Notes: generated from the letters alone by a model not told the origin. A stretch of DNA of 64,000 bases from Helicoverpa zea (GCF_022581195.2 NC_061472.1:3100001-3164000); one strand, 5' to 3'; shown: positions 47,846 through 60,194, numbered from the stretch's first letter. Numbers and translations are program-made.

Positions 47846-47979
47846 CATCATCATCTTCCGAGCCTTTTTCCCAACTATATTGGGATCGGCTTCCAGTCTA
47901 ATCGGATGCGGCTGAGTACCAGTGTTTTACAAGGAGCGACTGCTTATCTGACCTCCTCAACCCATTTACCCGGCAACAC
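47846..47979 (-). mobile_element. SINE-B with 17-bp TSD
   Basis: A short 5'-truncated copy (catcatcatcttccgagcc to cccatttacccggcaac). The flanks atttgagacaccagtat (47829-47845) and atttgagacactagtat (47980-47996) differ by one base. Only 134 bp of the body was copied. Confidence 0.88.
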
Positions 47980-47996
47980 ATTTGAGACACTAGTAT

Positions 47997-49510
47997 AATA
48001 AACATAAATAATATTTTTGCAATTTGTAATGAAAATAGAACGACTTCCAGAAAATTATTAACGTACTTATAATAGACTTAATTACGCAAGCCAGAAAGTA
48101 TATACTTATTCATACTTCATAAAACTTATTCATAAAAAGTTTTCAATCTTCCAACTCCCACTAACTCAAGCTACAAGTACCTATTACTTTCTCCCACGTT
48201 AACATCAATTAACACAACTGTCGTATATTTATACAAATCATCAAAAGGTACAATTAAGCACCATTCATTGCGCATGCGCACCGCTGACACAGCACATATA
48301 CCAGTAATTAAACTACGAGCATTCATTCACGTTCTATTGTGTATCTTTTGTATCTTTTTATAAAGATAAAACATCTTTTGTTGTGTGAATGTATTAAAGC
48401 GTAGCTGTCATTATGTTTTCATTATGTTCTACTGTTGGGTATTGATTTTATCGAGTGATAGTTTTGCAAAAAAAAAATATTGAATATTGCTAGGTCCCAC
48501 AGAGCAGGAAGGTATGTCCATAATACTCTGTCTATAGTCTTGTGAAGTGAAAATTTAATTTGAAGGATTTTTGAGTAAATGGTTACTTTAATTTTAATAC
48601 AAATCTAACAAAACGGCTAAACCTATATCTAGAACAACCAGAATATAAAACCCAAAATAGAGCAAATACATAATTTTTCCGTGCAAAATACGAGTAAAAC
48701 CGCGTTAATCTACTAGCTATGTTTGCAATAAATAAATTTGACTTTTTGACTTTCATACCAAAACAACAACAAATCTAACCATGACACTACCACATACAAA
48801 CAAACACATTCTTTATCTCTTATCAGTAACAGTATCAGACAAAGGAATATACCGCGAATACTTTGTATGTTAAATCATACTTTTTCTTTGTACGGCCGCA
48901 TTCTTGAATATCGGTCGAACGGTGAGGTTTACTCTCCTTTTGATGCCTTTTCGTTTATTACGGATCTGTGTTCCTTTTATTACAAAACTAGTACTTGTCC
49001 CGTGGCTTCGAGCGCTTTTTTACCCCTTTATTTATTTAACTTTATGCAATCAAACAATTACAAAGGCGGACTTAATGCCATAGACATTCTCTCCAGTCTA
49101 CCTTAATGGTGATGCAGAGATAACATGGTAGGTGCATTATTTAATTAAAAAGACATGTATAAGACAACTAGAGATTAACAGAATTGAAAACTAATAAATA
49201 GACGTACATAAATATAGGGGTTAAATTAGGGGTTTAATTTCACATAAAGTCATCCCGTCCCAGTTTCTGTGTCCTGAATCCTTTTAGGAAGAAAAAAGCG
49301 GTCCCAAATTGAAGGAACTCCGGCTCCTAGTACTTGCAGCCATTATTATTTCGCTACACCAAGTAAACATAGATTAATAAGTTCAAATGTAGTTTTATTT
49401 GAGTCAACAAAGTACATTTATGTAACCCTGGAGATGATTATGGCCTTTCTTTGTTTGGGGATCTACCAATAGGTACCATTATCCTTCACCAATCCATTAT
49501 CAATAGGTCT
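47997..49510. other. Noncoding stretch
   Basis: AT-rich. The 79-codon plus-strand frame at 48867-49106 has no recognisable motif. Nothing else is seen. Confidence 0.45.
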
Positions 49511-49741
49511 TATAGTTCGGCCATTCAGAGAATGCGTTCCTGACACGTCGCGATTGAACTGACGACGTAACTTTGCAATGGCGTTGCAGTTACGATAAAA
49601 ATATTTTTGCTGGTTGTTTACCGTTTTAACAATTGAGGAGCATTAAAACAACATTATTATATCAATAATCAATGAATGTTATTACGTCGTCAGTTCAATC
49701 GCGACGTGTCAGGAACGCATTCTCTGAATGGCCGAACTATA
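49511..49741. mobile_element. MITE with 60-bp perfect terminal inverted repeats
   Basis: 49511-49570 is the exact reverse complement of 49682-49741. The termini start TATAGTTCGGCCATTCAG. The total is 231 bp, so more than half of the element is stem and the 111-bp centre is the loop. A short shared word, aataggt, continues outside in inverted orientation with a 3-nt offset. The target duplication could be TA or TATA but cannot be fixed from one copy. No coding capacity. Perfect arms of this length imply recent insertion or gene conversion. A transcript of this intron would fold into a long double-stranded hairpin. Confidence 0.93.
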
Positions 49742-50399
49742 CCTATTAGTATTAAGCAAAGAAATTTTTGAACTTCAACTCATTGACTAAAAGTTACTCA
49801 AAGTAACCGAGACATTATTATCTATTTGCCTTCATGTCTGGCTTAAAGATTACTGACCAAATAAGTAAGGTAAATCACCCAGTTATCGGCCACTTATTAA
49901 ACGTAGACAATTTATTGATCAATTAAATCGAAAATCAAGTGTTTGCCGAACTTAATTTATGATAATTAAATTAATCGCGTATCGATTTTGGAGTTTTGTT
50001 TCTCAAAAATATATTTTTAGTGAACCTTTTAATTAATTTATATGGAAATTGTCATAACTCTTAATTAAAAACTGGCATTGTAATCTTAATGGTTTTTTGA
50101 TTCCTTATATTACTTTTATTTCTTAATACGAAAATCGATCGAAATACGAATCGAAAATGTTTTGAGGTCCTGCCACATAAAAATCTAGTATTGATTATGA
50201 AAACTTTTTTTATTGCTAGCCGATAACTCATCATCTCACCTTACAAATTACTAGTCTGCGAACAAAATACCGCGAATTCTTAACAAAGTAAATGGCGACA
50301 AACCAAAGCAAATGTTAGCTTTTAGCGCAAAATACCAAATACGATGTTTTCTCGTCAACGTGGGTGTCGTAGGTAATAATATGGATACCTATACCGCTA
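49742..50399. other. Noncoding stretch
   Basis: Very AT-rich, with repeated aatcgat/atcgaaa words at 49920-50160. No gene is seen. Confidence 0.4.
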
Positions 50400-50603
50400 T
50401 CTATATCTACATAAATAGAATAAAGTGGAAAAAAATAATTGTTTGTTTGTTTGTACCGTAAAGGCTCCGAAACTACTGAACCGCTTGCAAAAAAAATTCA
50501 CTGTTGGACAGCTACAGTCTGCCCAAGTAACAGAGGCTGTATTTTATCCCGGTACGGGCAGTATTTTCTACCGGACACGGGTGAAACCGTGGAAAACGGC
50601 TAG
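50400..50603 (+). mobile_element. Helitron-like element with A/T insertion flanks
   Basis: It starts TCTATATCTACATAAATAG after A (50399) and ends gtggaaaacggctag before T (50604). The body has tttgtttgtttgtaccgtaa and gaaactactgaaccgc. Length 204 bp. Its 61-codon open frame (50425-50610) is derived from the repeat, not a gene. Confidence 0.75.
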
Positions 50604-50885
50604 TTGGTAATAATGTTTACATACTGCTATAAAATATAAAGCTTTTAATATATAATTATGTAAATTATAGTTATTATTGTATTAGTACTATGTAGTTATT
50701 ATTGGAGTACTGTCACCTTCAGATATCTTGGAAGATTGCTCCATGCCAAAAGATATAATCGTAATATGAATAATCTCTGATTCAGGATAGGAGGTACCTG
50801 CCTGATTTACCCTACCAAAGTGTCCTATAAATTCCCAGTGATTACACAAAATATTATTTACATTGGATAGGCCACTTTATTCTCA

Positions 50886-51077
50886 AAAAACCGGCCAAGT
50901 GCGTGCCGGAATCGCGCACGAAGGGTTCCGTACCGTTATTTAAAATATTAATTTTATTCTAGTTTTCAGTATTTGTTGTTGTAGCGGCAACAGAAATACA
51001 TCATCTGTGAAAATTTCAACTCTCTATCACCTAGGAATAGGGTCCCGTTTTACCCTTTGGGTACGGAACCCTAAAAA
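50886..51077 (-). mobile_element. Family G MITE, shorter copy
   Basis: Begins ccggccaagtgcgtgccgg and ends gggtacggaaccctaaaa, i.e. inverted relative to the 41635 copy. It lacks the tctcatgaaccgtgatag segment and much of the middle. It lies 20 bp from a SINE D tail, so the two insertions are clustered. Confidence 0.75.
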
Positions 51078-51097
51078 TTTACAAAAGAGAAGAATTT

Positions 51098-51472
51098 ATG
51101 ATGATGATGATGATGATGATGTCCTCCTAGCCGATTATCGGCTACGGCGGCTGTTCTCATGTTAGGAGATTAGCCAACTGCGCGGGACATATTATAGTGA
51201 ACAAGCATTTGCGCAGACACAGGTGCACTCCCTATTCCTTCACTCTCATAGCCCGATGGGACGGCAATCCGACACGACCGGAGAGAGATCAGGCGCAGGA
51301 CCGACATTTACGTGCTCTCCGATGCACGGGTGTATCAATCACCAACTTCCAGGCTCCGGGCTGCTTTGTGAAAGTCTTCTAAAACCCACAAAGCGATTTC
51401 GGCCCGACTCGGGAATCGAACCCGAGACCTCGTGCTCAGCAGCCGCACTTGCGACAACTAGACCAACGAGGG
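51098..51472 (-). mobile_element. SINE family D, full length with intact pol III boxes
   Basis: On the minus strand the head cctcgttggtctagttgtcg has an A box. A perfect B box, ggttcgattcc, lies in ctcgggttcgattcccgag. The body (cgctttgtgggttttagaag; cggattgccgtcccatcggg) follows and the element ends with an uninterrupted ATC-triplet tail (51098-51122 as ATG on the plus strand). Length 375 bp. Head and body differ from SINE-B although both end in triplet tails, so they may depend on similar LINE machinery. Confidence 0.92.
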
Positions 51473-51740
51473 AGTCGACTACAAAATAACTAGTTCTGAA
51501 TTTATAATTCTTACTGAGGTTATTCAAAACTGGATTTTACCTCTATATAATTTCGATTTAGTACACAAAACATAGATAAGTTTAATGTAAATACCTACTA
51601 AACGATAATTACTTAGAATTAAGATAATATAATTCTCTAGAAATGCAGTGTATTTGGATTTGATGTCAAATAATTGAACAGAACTTATTATCAGTAAAGA
51701 GATTGTTTGATAACATCACATTCATTGCATTCCATGTTTT

Positions 51741-52018
51741 CATCATCATCATCCTCCGAGCCTTTTCCCAACTATGTTGGGGTCGGCTTCCAGTCTAACC
51801 GGATTCAGATGAGCACCAGTGTTTTACAAGAAGCGACTGCCTATCTGACCTCCTCAACCCCGTTACCCAGGCAACCCGATACCCCTTGGTTAGACTGGTG
51901 TCAGACTTACTGGCTTCTGACTACCCGTAACGACTGTCAAGGATGTTCAATGACAGCCGGGACCAACAGTTTAACGTGCCATCCGAAACACAGTCATTGG
52001 TGTCTAAGATATATTTTG
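51741..52018 (-). mobile_element. SINE-B with perfect 16-bp TSD
   Basis: Runs from catcatcatcatcctccgag to gtgtctaagatatatttt and is 5'-truncated before the tRNA head. ttgcattccatgtttt is identical at 51725-51740 and 52019-52034. It is nearly identical to the 34374 copy over most of its length. Open frames across it are repeat-derived. Confidence 0.94.
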
Positions 52019-52066
52019 TTGCATTCCATGTTTTATACGAAAGAAATTATCCATATTGAGCCCCAG

Positions 52067-52200
52067 TTACACTAGTACCGATAAAGTATCGGTTAGTTAT
52101 CTAATAGTTAATGCTATCTACTAGATAAGGGCTTCTTATAATTTGTGCCAGATATAGCTATCCTATCTAGATAAAAAGAGTCATCTTTAATTTTTTATTC
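52067..52200 (+). repeat. Family K repeat
   Basis: Shares gttaatgctatct, agataagggcttcttataat and gccagatatagct with 17021-17125 and 29450-29510. It contains a small perfect palindrome, accgata-aag-tatcggt (near 52078). Termini and class unknown. Confidence 0.55.
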
Positions 52201-55200
52201 TTATTACTAGGCATAGGGTTTTTAGGGACCTTTAAGTCGAGATTATAGGTACAGCCATTGTCAAAATGCCAGTTAAACTGTCTAAAGATAAGGTTTGCAT
52301 ACAAAAGAATGTCTACTTGACTGGTTTTCTAACCACGAAACACTTGGCTGGTTTCAAATGTCCAAACATTTGATCTAACAATTAATATACCCACACATAA
52401 CATATAGTATTTGTACAATTTTTTAACTCATTATCAATATGCAAGATGATTATCTTAAATGATTGTAATAGCTTATAATTTATTCTGTGTACCGTTAGCA
52501 AAAACGCGCCCGCGTTACGTCGGACGAGTGTTGGTAATGAGAGTTTTTTGCTGACCGTACTCTACATACGTGAACTATACGCTAATCTGCATATTTGCTG
52601 GATGGAATGTAGAGTTAAGAATGTTATAGATAGTACAGTACAAAATCATGCTAGAGGACCATTTTATTTACCTACTTATTGTATTATGTGTAGTTGTGCC
52701 TTGTTGTACCTATTGTATTATGTACTAATATATGTAGTTTCTAACCTACATTTCCTTACATTTTTAGCTGACTTATGATTTCATCTTCAAAATGATAAAT
52801 GTCAACTAAACACATATTATGTCACAACCACGGCGTAACATTGTACCGGATTCATTTATTTAGCAAAGCATGTTCATTTTAAAGACAAAAATCATTGATG
52901 TAGAAATAAAAAAAAATATCGATATCGAAATGAGTACCCTTTCTCTTCTCCTTTTATGAAAGGGATTTGCCTTACCAACATCAAAATATTACATGCCTTC
53001 TCTAACGTTTCATAGGTCTACATTCCTGCGTGTCTATTTGTCCATATCGCTGTCACTATAACATTATTTGTGGTAATTATTGTGACAGGCTCAACCGCTC
53101 CCACTGTCATGGCCGCCGTGACGTCACAGGATTTTTTTTAGTATAGCCTACTTAGCTGTGTGTTTTCTATATGCAACCTTTGTGGGAGCGATCCCATTAC
53201 CGCTAACTATCCTTTAACTTTTCCTAGTAACTTCACTATTCCCTAGTAACATAGGATATATTTTATTTAGGTATGGGCGGTAATTCCCTGGGACGCGTGT
53301 ATAACTGCGAAAAAACAGCTAGTCAATAATAAATATGGGTTTTAAGAGAAGGATGATCAACTTGCTGGTAGAAGTTTTTTTTTGCTACCACTTTACTTTT
53401 ACAAGAAAAATGAAACATACCTAACATATTTGAGCTCAATTAGGACACCAGGAAGACCAAGACCAGATAAATTGTCACCTATATTTTCAACCTACCTAAT
53501 AGTAAGTTAAATAAATGACAGATGGCACATGACCACAGATACAAATTACAATATTGATATAACAAGCGGATGCTGCAGCCTATGCATTTGATAAACTTAC
53601 AGCTGTCTATAAAACGCCCACGGAATAGATAGGGCATTTCATTATGTTACAAAGTACAAATTATAAGTTGCCGTGTCTATATCTTAATAAGTTACATTAT
53701 ACAATTCCATCGGTCAAGCAACTTTGGTTGAACAAATCTCACAAATTCATCATATTAATATAATAGTCATAATTTTTAAATTATAAAATTTTAGACATTG
53801 AACGTATCTCGTTGATTACCTAAGGCTTTTTTTTATACAACGAACCCTAAATCTTCCATATAATTCACTCAATCTGCTGATCAAAACTGCTTGAAAATCA
53901 GTGAAGCAATTTTTGGCGAAGCATTTTTGTCTTTTAAAGACATTCAAATTTCAGAGGCTTCAGATTTTTTAAAACTCACAAACTATCGTTTCTTGGGTTA
54001 GGTTAATACATTAATATAAAACATAGTACTCATACGCCTACATAGCACACGAAGGCCTCATCAAGTTTAAAAAACAAACTTTAACAGAGAGTTATTTTTT
54101 TTCCATTAACCACGCGTGACATAATTATCATTCATCATTTACGTGCCGGTTCGACTCCCACACGCAGCTAATATTTGTTTAGTATAATTATACCGTTTGT
54201 TTGTTATCTTACTTATAGAGTATGACAGATTCTTAATAGGTTTTGTGTATAAAAGAGATCTATCTAGGCAGCTGGTTGACGCTTCTCGTGACCAAAAGGC
54301 TGGCTATTACTTAGGACGAAGGATTAGTGATCCAAGGAGGATCCAATTAATTGAAGCTTTCTAGTTTTAGTTTACTTTTTAATATATATTGTGTAAATGT
54401 TTTTATTCTGTAAATGTCTATGTATAAAAACATTTTGTCGTTTTCTGCGGTTTGAGTGAATCAGAATTCTAAGATGAAGAAACTAATTTTAAACCTTTTC
54501 CAGTAACTACTGCAAGCTTCGAAAATAATTTAAATTAATTTCATAGTTTATTTTACCGATTATATTATTACGTGAACCTACAATTTCTTTGCCCTCGCTA
54601 CCTTCAATCAGGCACGATTTTAAGTAATGTCACCATACCACTTAACTCGACTACTGGCATTTAATTGTGATTTACAAGTCCCGTTTTCATTTAACTTTCA
54701 CTTAATTGTAATTTTTAACTTCAGCCATCAATCTTTTACTTGGACTGGTTATTAATAAATTGAGTAACGTATGAGGAAAAATGTTATGCTTCCCTGGAAG
54801 GGATCCGCAAAAATGAGCGGAAATTTATTAAGGATAATACGAAGTACAGGAGTAATCACTTCCATTCGAATTTAATCAATCAAGACAGACATTTTGATTA
54901 AAACTGCTGTTATGTAATCTTTGAAAAATATGTAACAGTTGTCAACTAACCGTGTCTGAAGTCAATCATTATTCCATTGCCATTATATTTTGACTGTCCT
55001 GATGTCAGTAGAAAGCTAACATTGGACCAGCAGAATTAATCAACAATAACTACCTACACCTGCGAAATATTCAAGTCTCTCTCATCCTAAGTTCGTGTTC
55101 GTGGTAAGTTCTAAATTCTATGTAGTTTTAGCTCCATTGTATACAAGTCTACAAAAATCTTTGATACCCGAAAGTTGTTTCTCTAACTAAGGAATTACAT

Positions 55201-56152
55201 ACCATAATACAAATTCATAATTGCGTACACAGGTACGAATCGCCTCATTTTTTTACAAAAGAGGTTAGTTCAGCAGTAATCGCTTTAGACCTAGGTCATC
55301 GAGTATCGGAGCTTAGTGGTATGAAAATGCTACAATAGAATTAGTAGACTTCCTAGAAACACAAATAAACTGAATAGTTCATATTCACCACTGTAACAAG
55401 AGGCCGTTAATTTTAAACAATTTAATAACAGTCTATTCTGATCTCAACGTAAACTAAAGCTATTGTATTAACGCGATATCTTTCTAAGAAGTCTTGAGAT
55501 TGCAAGTAAAACAATACTAAGAAATAAACCAACGGTTCTGATATTGATTTGTTTTTTAAGATAATTTTTTCCTTCCTCGAGTGCTCATTGGGTTTCTGTA
55601 ATTCTTAATTATCCTCAATTACCTATGTCTTAGAATTAAATTTGAAAGTGAATTTGTTCGTTTAGTCTGAGAAGGCAAAACAGTTAAACGAAAAGAAAAA
55701 ATATTTTTCAAACTACAGGTTACAGGATTTTAAGTGGGTGCGTGCGAAAAGTTGGGTAAAGATGATGACGTGATTTTTTTACATTAAAACTTTTAATCAC
55801 GTATAAATCAGCACAGCAATATAATATTCTGTCTTAAAGATATTTCCTTATAACTTATAAGAGACAATCGGATTCATTGACCACCAGAGGTATAAAAATA
55901 ATAATGTCCCGATGTTTCCTCTTCCTTTTGTAATCAAACACCGTACTTAAACGTTAATTTATGAGTATATCACTAGCTCAGATAGACAGACAAAGAGACA
56001 TTAATGTGGATTTAAAATATTTTATTATCTAGTTTTAAGTGATAATGAAATTAAAAACTTCCTAAAGGAGTTGCTGGACGATTTAGCTTCGAGGATACAC
56101 AATTCGTTTGAAAAAAACTGGAGTCCGTAGTTAATAGTCTGAGGTCCTAAGT
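52201..56152. other. Noncoding stretch with minor repeat scraps
   Basis: A probable Helitron-like 3' end lies at about 53240-53322 (gacgcgtgtataactgcg, then cagctag before T). An isolated B box-like ccggttcgactccc near 54145 has no A box partner. No gene is seen in the AT-rich remainder. Confidence 0.45.
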
Positions 56153-56315
56153 AGCTTCCAGTCCAAAGAGATGCAGCTGAGATTTTTCAAAGAGCGATAG
56201 TCTTTCGGACCTTCTCAACCCAGTGACCTTTGCCACCCGATACCCCTTGTAACTCTGGGTACCAGTCTTTCCAGCTTGTGTCTGGCTACCCGTTACAACT
56301 GCCAAGGACATGCCC
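56153..56315 (-). mobile_element. Old SINE-B fragment
   Basis: cttccagtccaaagagatgcagctgag, then ttctcaacccagtgacc, ccgataccccttgtaa and ggctacccgttacaactgcc match SINE-B in reverse with many substitutions. The short words aactgccaaggacatgcc and actgccaaagacatgcc (56288-56352) form a local duplication at its right edge. Confidence 0.68.
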
Positions 56316-57473
56316 CAATTTATGTCTCCAAAAACTGCCAAAGACATGCCTTCAGAAACACTGAAGAACTTGTCATAGCAAGATGGTTGCTTAACCTTAT
56401 GATCGAGCAACCAGCTGCTACTTACCTAACCACGAGCTCCACATATCATATATCACCGAATGTTTGGTTTATATCTGTCTTAATTTGTTTCTTAATTATT
56501 AAGAGTTTTTGTACGTACAACTAATTGGTCGTTACGGTATCTATTTTGATTAGGTTCATTGGTGGTCGAACAAGTTTTGTTGTTCCCACGACTGTAATTA
56601 AGGAGGTAGAACTAATTTGATAGTTTAACTGATGATTTTTACTGTGTGTTTCTTAAGAAGTTTTACTAGGCTATCATTTTGATTGTGGCCCTGAAGTCAG
56701 TCTCGTACCCTATTGATGACAATGAGATGTGAACCTTTTTAAATTCAAAAATTACTAGGTGTCCCGTTTATCTCTTATCATATAAAACAAAGTACTAAGA
56801 CTATATTGAAATTCTTGTTCCACAACAATGCCAAACCAAACTATAACCAACCATAATGTATTCATCAAATTATAAACACCAAATTATATTTCAGAAGTAA
56901 TTTTTAATAAAAATTACCTATAGATTTGACTGTAGTTTTCAACCAAAACTTTTGTACCGGACATCCTAACTACCGAACTACTGTTACAATTAGCAAGCAA
57001 TATTAAGGCTATCTAAACAAATTCCAAGTAACAAAATCGCGTAGGCGAATACGACAATATGTTTGTGTTGTCTTATAAATAATTATGATTCACGGATGAT
57101 CTCAGGAATAAGCCTTTAATCTCCTGTCGTGTTTATAACTCACTCGCTTGATAATATCTAGGCCTCTGAAGGTTTGTGACCTCGGTCATCAGCCGAGTCA
57201 ATATGAACACGGATTGTAAGTATGCTTACTTCGCATAGTAAGGTTAAAGTTGCGAATGTGTGTTTGTGGCTGGTGTCTGCTATGGCTTTGATGAGGCTAG
57301 GTCACAGTTGCACGGGTCGATTTATGATGAAGTTGAGCAAATGATGAAGTTTGCAAGTTCGGTCCTTGGATATGCCTTGATCTTGTCTAGAAGAGTTTCT
57401 CCATGCTTCGGAAGGAGTTTTGCATTTGTGGGTCTCAGTAATCATTTGAATATTAGACACCTATGGCCTTAAG
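56316..57473. other. Noncoding stretch
   Basis: AT-rich sequence without a supported gene or defined repeat. The 70-codon frame at 57260-57472 has no recognisable motif. Confidence 0.45.
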
Positions 57474-57610
57474 GGCCCTCCTTGTTAAGTGGGCTATTTA
57501 ACACCAAAATATTTTTTCAATGCGGAACAGTACTTAGTTCCAGAAATTAACGTTTAAGCAAAACATACTCTTCTGCTTTGTAACATTATTATACTTAAAG
57601 TAAGTATAGA
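57474..57610 (-). mobile_element. 5' part of a Helitron-like element (minus)
   Basis: On the minus strand it begins TCTATACTTAC at 57610, with gagtatgttttgcttaaacg and tagcccacttaacaagga in the body, matching the 6584 copy. The host base before it is G rather than A, and the CTAG end is missing. Confidence 0.55.
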
Positions 57611-57907
57611 CAGTTACATTGGTCTTATTCAATCCCTACATTATGTTAGCTCTTATTTATTTTTATTGTAATCTGTGACGTTATTGTGGAGTCTAAGCCT
57701 CATCTGCAAGCGCATGATGACCATTACTGACATCGTCCAAAGATTTATGTCGTCTATCATTCAAGGCTTTCATTGTGATGATCTTGGCAATCTTCTGCTT
57801 ATGTTTACTACGATTTTTATTAGTTGTTTATTGATTGCAATGTTTTTCTATTGTTATAGTTGATTTTGAATGACCATCATGAATGATTTTTACCAAAGAA
57901 GGTATTA

Positions 57908-58062
57908 CAAACTGCCGGGGTTGCAAGATTGTTTCAAAGAGTTACTGCAGCCTTGGTAAACATAGGGCTCCAGAGGACGTTTTAGTAGGACGGGTTTTAG
58001 TGAATACAAGTTTGACACTTCCTGCTGTAGCACCCACAGCGGAGGGGTCATTTGGTTGCTCT
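57908..58062 (+). repeat. Family C repeat copy
   Basis: aactgccggggttgcaagattg, cagccttggtaaacataggg, gggttttagtgaatacaag and acccacagcggaggggtcat align with 62640-62812. Recognised as a frequent lepidopteran interspersed repeat. Neither pol III boxes nor inverted termini are visible. Confidence 0.65.
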
Positions 58063-58575
58063 TCCTATCTCTATCTCCAAAATAAAAGTCCTGGGTGGTA
58101 ATTCTGAATTCTCGCACCTAAATTATTAAGGTTACTTTACAGATTTGTTTCTCATGGCGTATCCAGCTTTTTAAATGCTCTAAGCCTATAGATATACGGT
58201 ACTGTTACTCACAACGATTGCATGTCAAAATGCACTTAATTCGTGGAACGTGACTATTCCTAGCGGGACAGCTGTTGATGAGTGTACATTATTTTTACTT
58301 GTTACTACTTATCTTAACTAATATTATAAATAAGCTGCCCATCCCGTCTTCGGATGGGAGTAATACCTGCTTAAATATTTTTTTACAATTCTTCAATCAT
58401 TTTATTATACTTATTAACTATGTTCTGACATGAATGTGCCTAAGTGAAACATAATAAAAAATCGGCCAATTCATTTATTATCATGTATTCGATACTAACA
58501 GACTACTAACTAATATCAATGCCTTAAATATTAAGTTCTGTTTTCAGTATTTGCTACAAATAATTCAACAGCTCA
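58063..58575. other. Noncoding stretch with a small hairpin
   Basis: cccatcc-cgtcttc-ggatggg (58339-58358) is a short perfect stem. No gene is seen. Confidence 0.4.
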
Positions 58576-58706
58576 CGTCAATTAACTTTGCACCCCCGAA
58601 GTTGGCTACAAATGAATGCGCAGTTGTCGAAAAGTACGAACAAAACACTCCTGCACACGCGCAAAGCATTACATAGCTGACTTCAGAAGATCAAAGTTAA
58701 TTGACG
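58576..58706. mobile_element. Short MITE-like element with 15-bp perfect TIRs
   Basis: cgtcaattaactttg (58576-58590) is exactly inverted at 58692-58706. Inside, gaagttggct and gctgacttc form a second imperfect inverted pair. Total 131 bp. No target duplication was identified and no second copy is in the window, so mobility is inferred. Confidence 0.65.
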
Positions 58707-59829
58707 ACCAAGAAATACGGAGACAAGTTGATTGATTAATAAACTAGTTTACTATAAGCACTTAAAAACGAAAATTGCTTAATCTTATCTAACCTAATAT
58801 AATTTAGCAAATAGAATCTTGATAGCTACATGGTCATTATAAGCTACAGTAAAATTAATGGCTTGAAAAAAACTAAAAGTTTATTGAATCAGACCGTCTA
58901 ATCACAGCCTTATATTTGGCATCAGATTAGTATGAATGAATCTGTGTACTTTATGGGTCATTGACCTTTGAATACAGTTGAGGTACATGAAGGATCAAGT
59001 CTGTATTCTTCTATATACCTACTTACCTATAACTACGTCTATAGTTATAACCTACACTGTTCATATTCAATCAAGCAACAAGGTTTTCATTAATCCATTC
59101 TTCATTGATTGTTGATTCATCTACTTCGTCTTTATTATAAGAATCAAAACTACCTACAGGATCCATAAAGTTAGCTACAACATCTTCATCAATAATTTTA
59201 AGTTTATCATGATTGAGACTAGTTTCATTAAAAACATATGCATTGATATTTCTATAGTTTTATCTAGTAACATAACTACGTTTCCAGATAATATTATGTG
59301 AAACAATGATAAACAGATTCTAGAAGATAATTTATTTCTGATAACAATTTCACCACAACTTTTTACCTACAATTATTCAAATTAGAATACTATTGGACTT
59401 ATAAATTCTAAAACCGAATCATTGTTAATACCAAATAGTTTAGTTCTATTAAAGGAATTAAAAGTTACCTCCATAAAGTCCGCTCAACTTATGATTTGAT
59501 CTATGAACTAACATTGTTCTTTTTTTGTGTCTCAAAGCGATTGTAGCTCTAACAATGCTTTAAGTTCTACCTCGCTTTATACTTCAAGTATATCCCTACA
59601 AACAAGTCTGGTTCCTCAAGCTGCTTTATTATTAAACAGCAAAACAAGAAACCCCAAGAAAGTCTTATTCAACCGCGTTCATATCAGATATGGAAATTAA
59701 GCCAGAATGATTCCAATAAAAGGTCTTTGCTTCCAACGCCTATATCATTGTAAGTATGCATAATGCTATCCAAGACACAACAGGACTAAAAAAAAACAAT
59801 AAAGAAAGCGCATACATAAATCGACTTAC
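58707..59829. other. Noncoding stretch left of the candidate first exon
   Basis: AT-rich. Apart from the donor at 59829 I see no coding signal. Confidence 0.4.
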
Positions 59830-60194
59830 CAGTTTTTGTTGAATCAAGATAAATCGCTGTACTAATCGACACAAGATGCTGGGACCAGCGCCGATACCAA
59901 TTTCACCGTACCAAAAACTTAGCACAAACACGGGATGCAAAGTTGCAATGCAAAAAGTCACAGTACGAAAAAACTTAAACTGAAAATTGTAGATACGATT
60001 GTGTTAGACCGTAGTTGATACACTTGTACACTGTTTTATTTATAATACAGAATGTTTTTGTGATTAAAAAACGATGATTCGGTGATGCGTGTAAGGCGAA
60101 CCGTCGCCGTGCGTTGCGCGAGCGCAGCCGATCTAAAACTGACCGAACCGGTCTGCGTTGTGAAGTCTCCGAATGAAAGATCGTGACCGACCGC
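59830..60194 (-). other. Candidate noncoding first exon (5' UTR)
   Basis: The right border is the CpG island. The left border is a strong donor, CTG|GTAAGTCG, with GT at 59829-59828 on the minus strand. Over these 365 nt the minus strand contains no ATG in any frame (no 'cat' on the plus strand), which is what a leader exon should look like and is unlikely by chance. An acceptor-like ttttcag at 59986-59980 would alternatively define a 150-bp exon, 59830-59979, open for 50 hydrophobic codons. Its phase 0 end does not fit the phase 2 acceptor at 27513. The link to the exon at 27406 is inference. Confidence 0.45.

Larger units (their letters stand above)
27514..59829 (-). other. Long putative first intron, repeat-filled
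   Basis: If the noncoding exon ending at 59830 belongs to this gene, the intron is 32,316 bp. Within it I found no other exon that I trust. Features inside are listed separately. The stretches 27514-28235, 29561-30020, 31095-32577, 33000-34357, 35205-37260, 44881-47828, 48000-49510 and 52201-56152 are AT-rich sequence in which I see no gene. Short plus- and minus-strand open frames there have no recognisable motifs. Confidence 0.45.

Noticed and set aside
51197..51489. Overlapping open frames sharing peptides with frames at 40519-40737 and 38601-38891
   Set aside because: The shared peptides come from SINE family D copies translated in different frames.
54140..54165. B box-like ccggttcgactccc
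   Set aside because: No A box at the right distance and no SINE body around it.
59830..59979. 50-codon hydrophobic frame as a membrane-protein exon
   Set aside because: It lacks an ATG, its phase does not fit the downstream exon, and the whole region lacks ATG on that strand, which fits a leader exon better. Kept only as an alternative.
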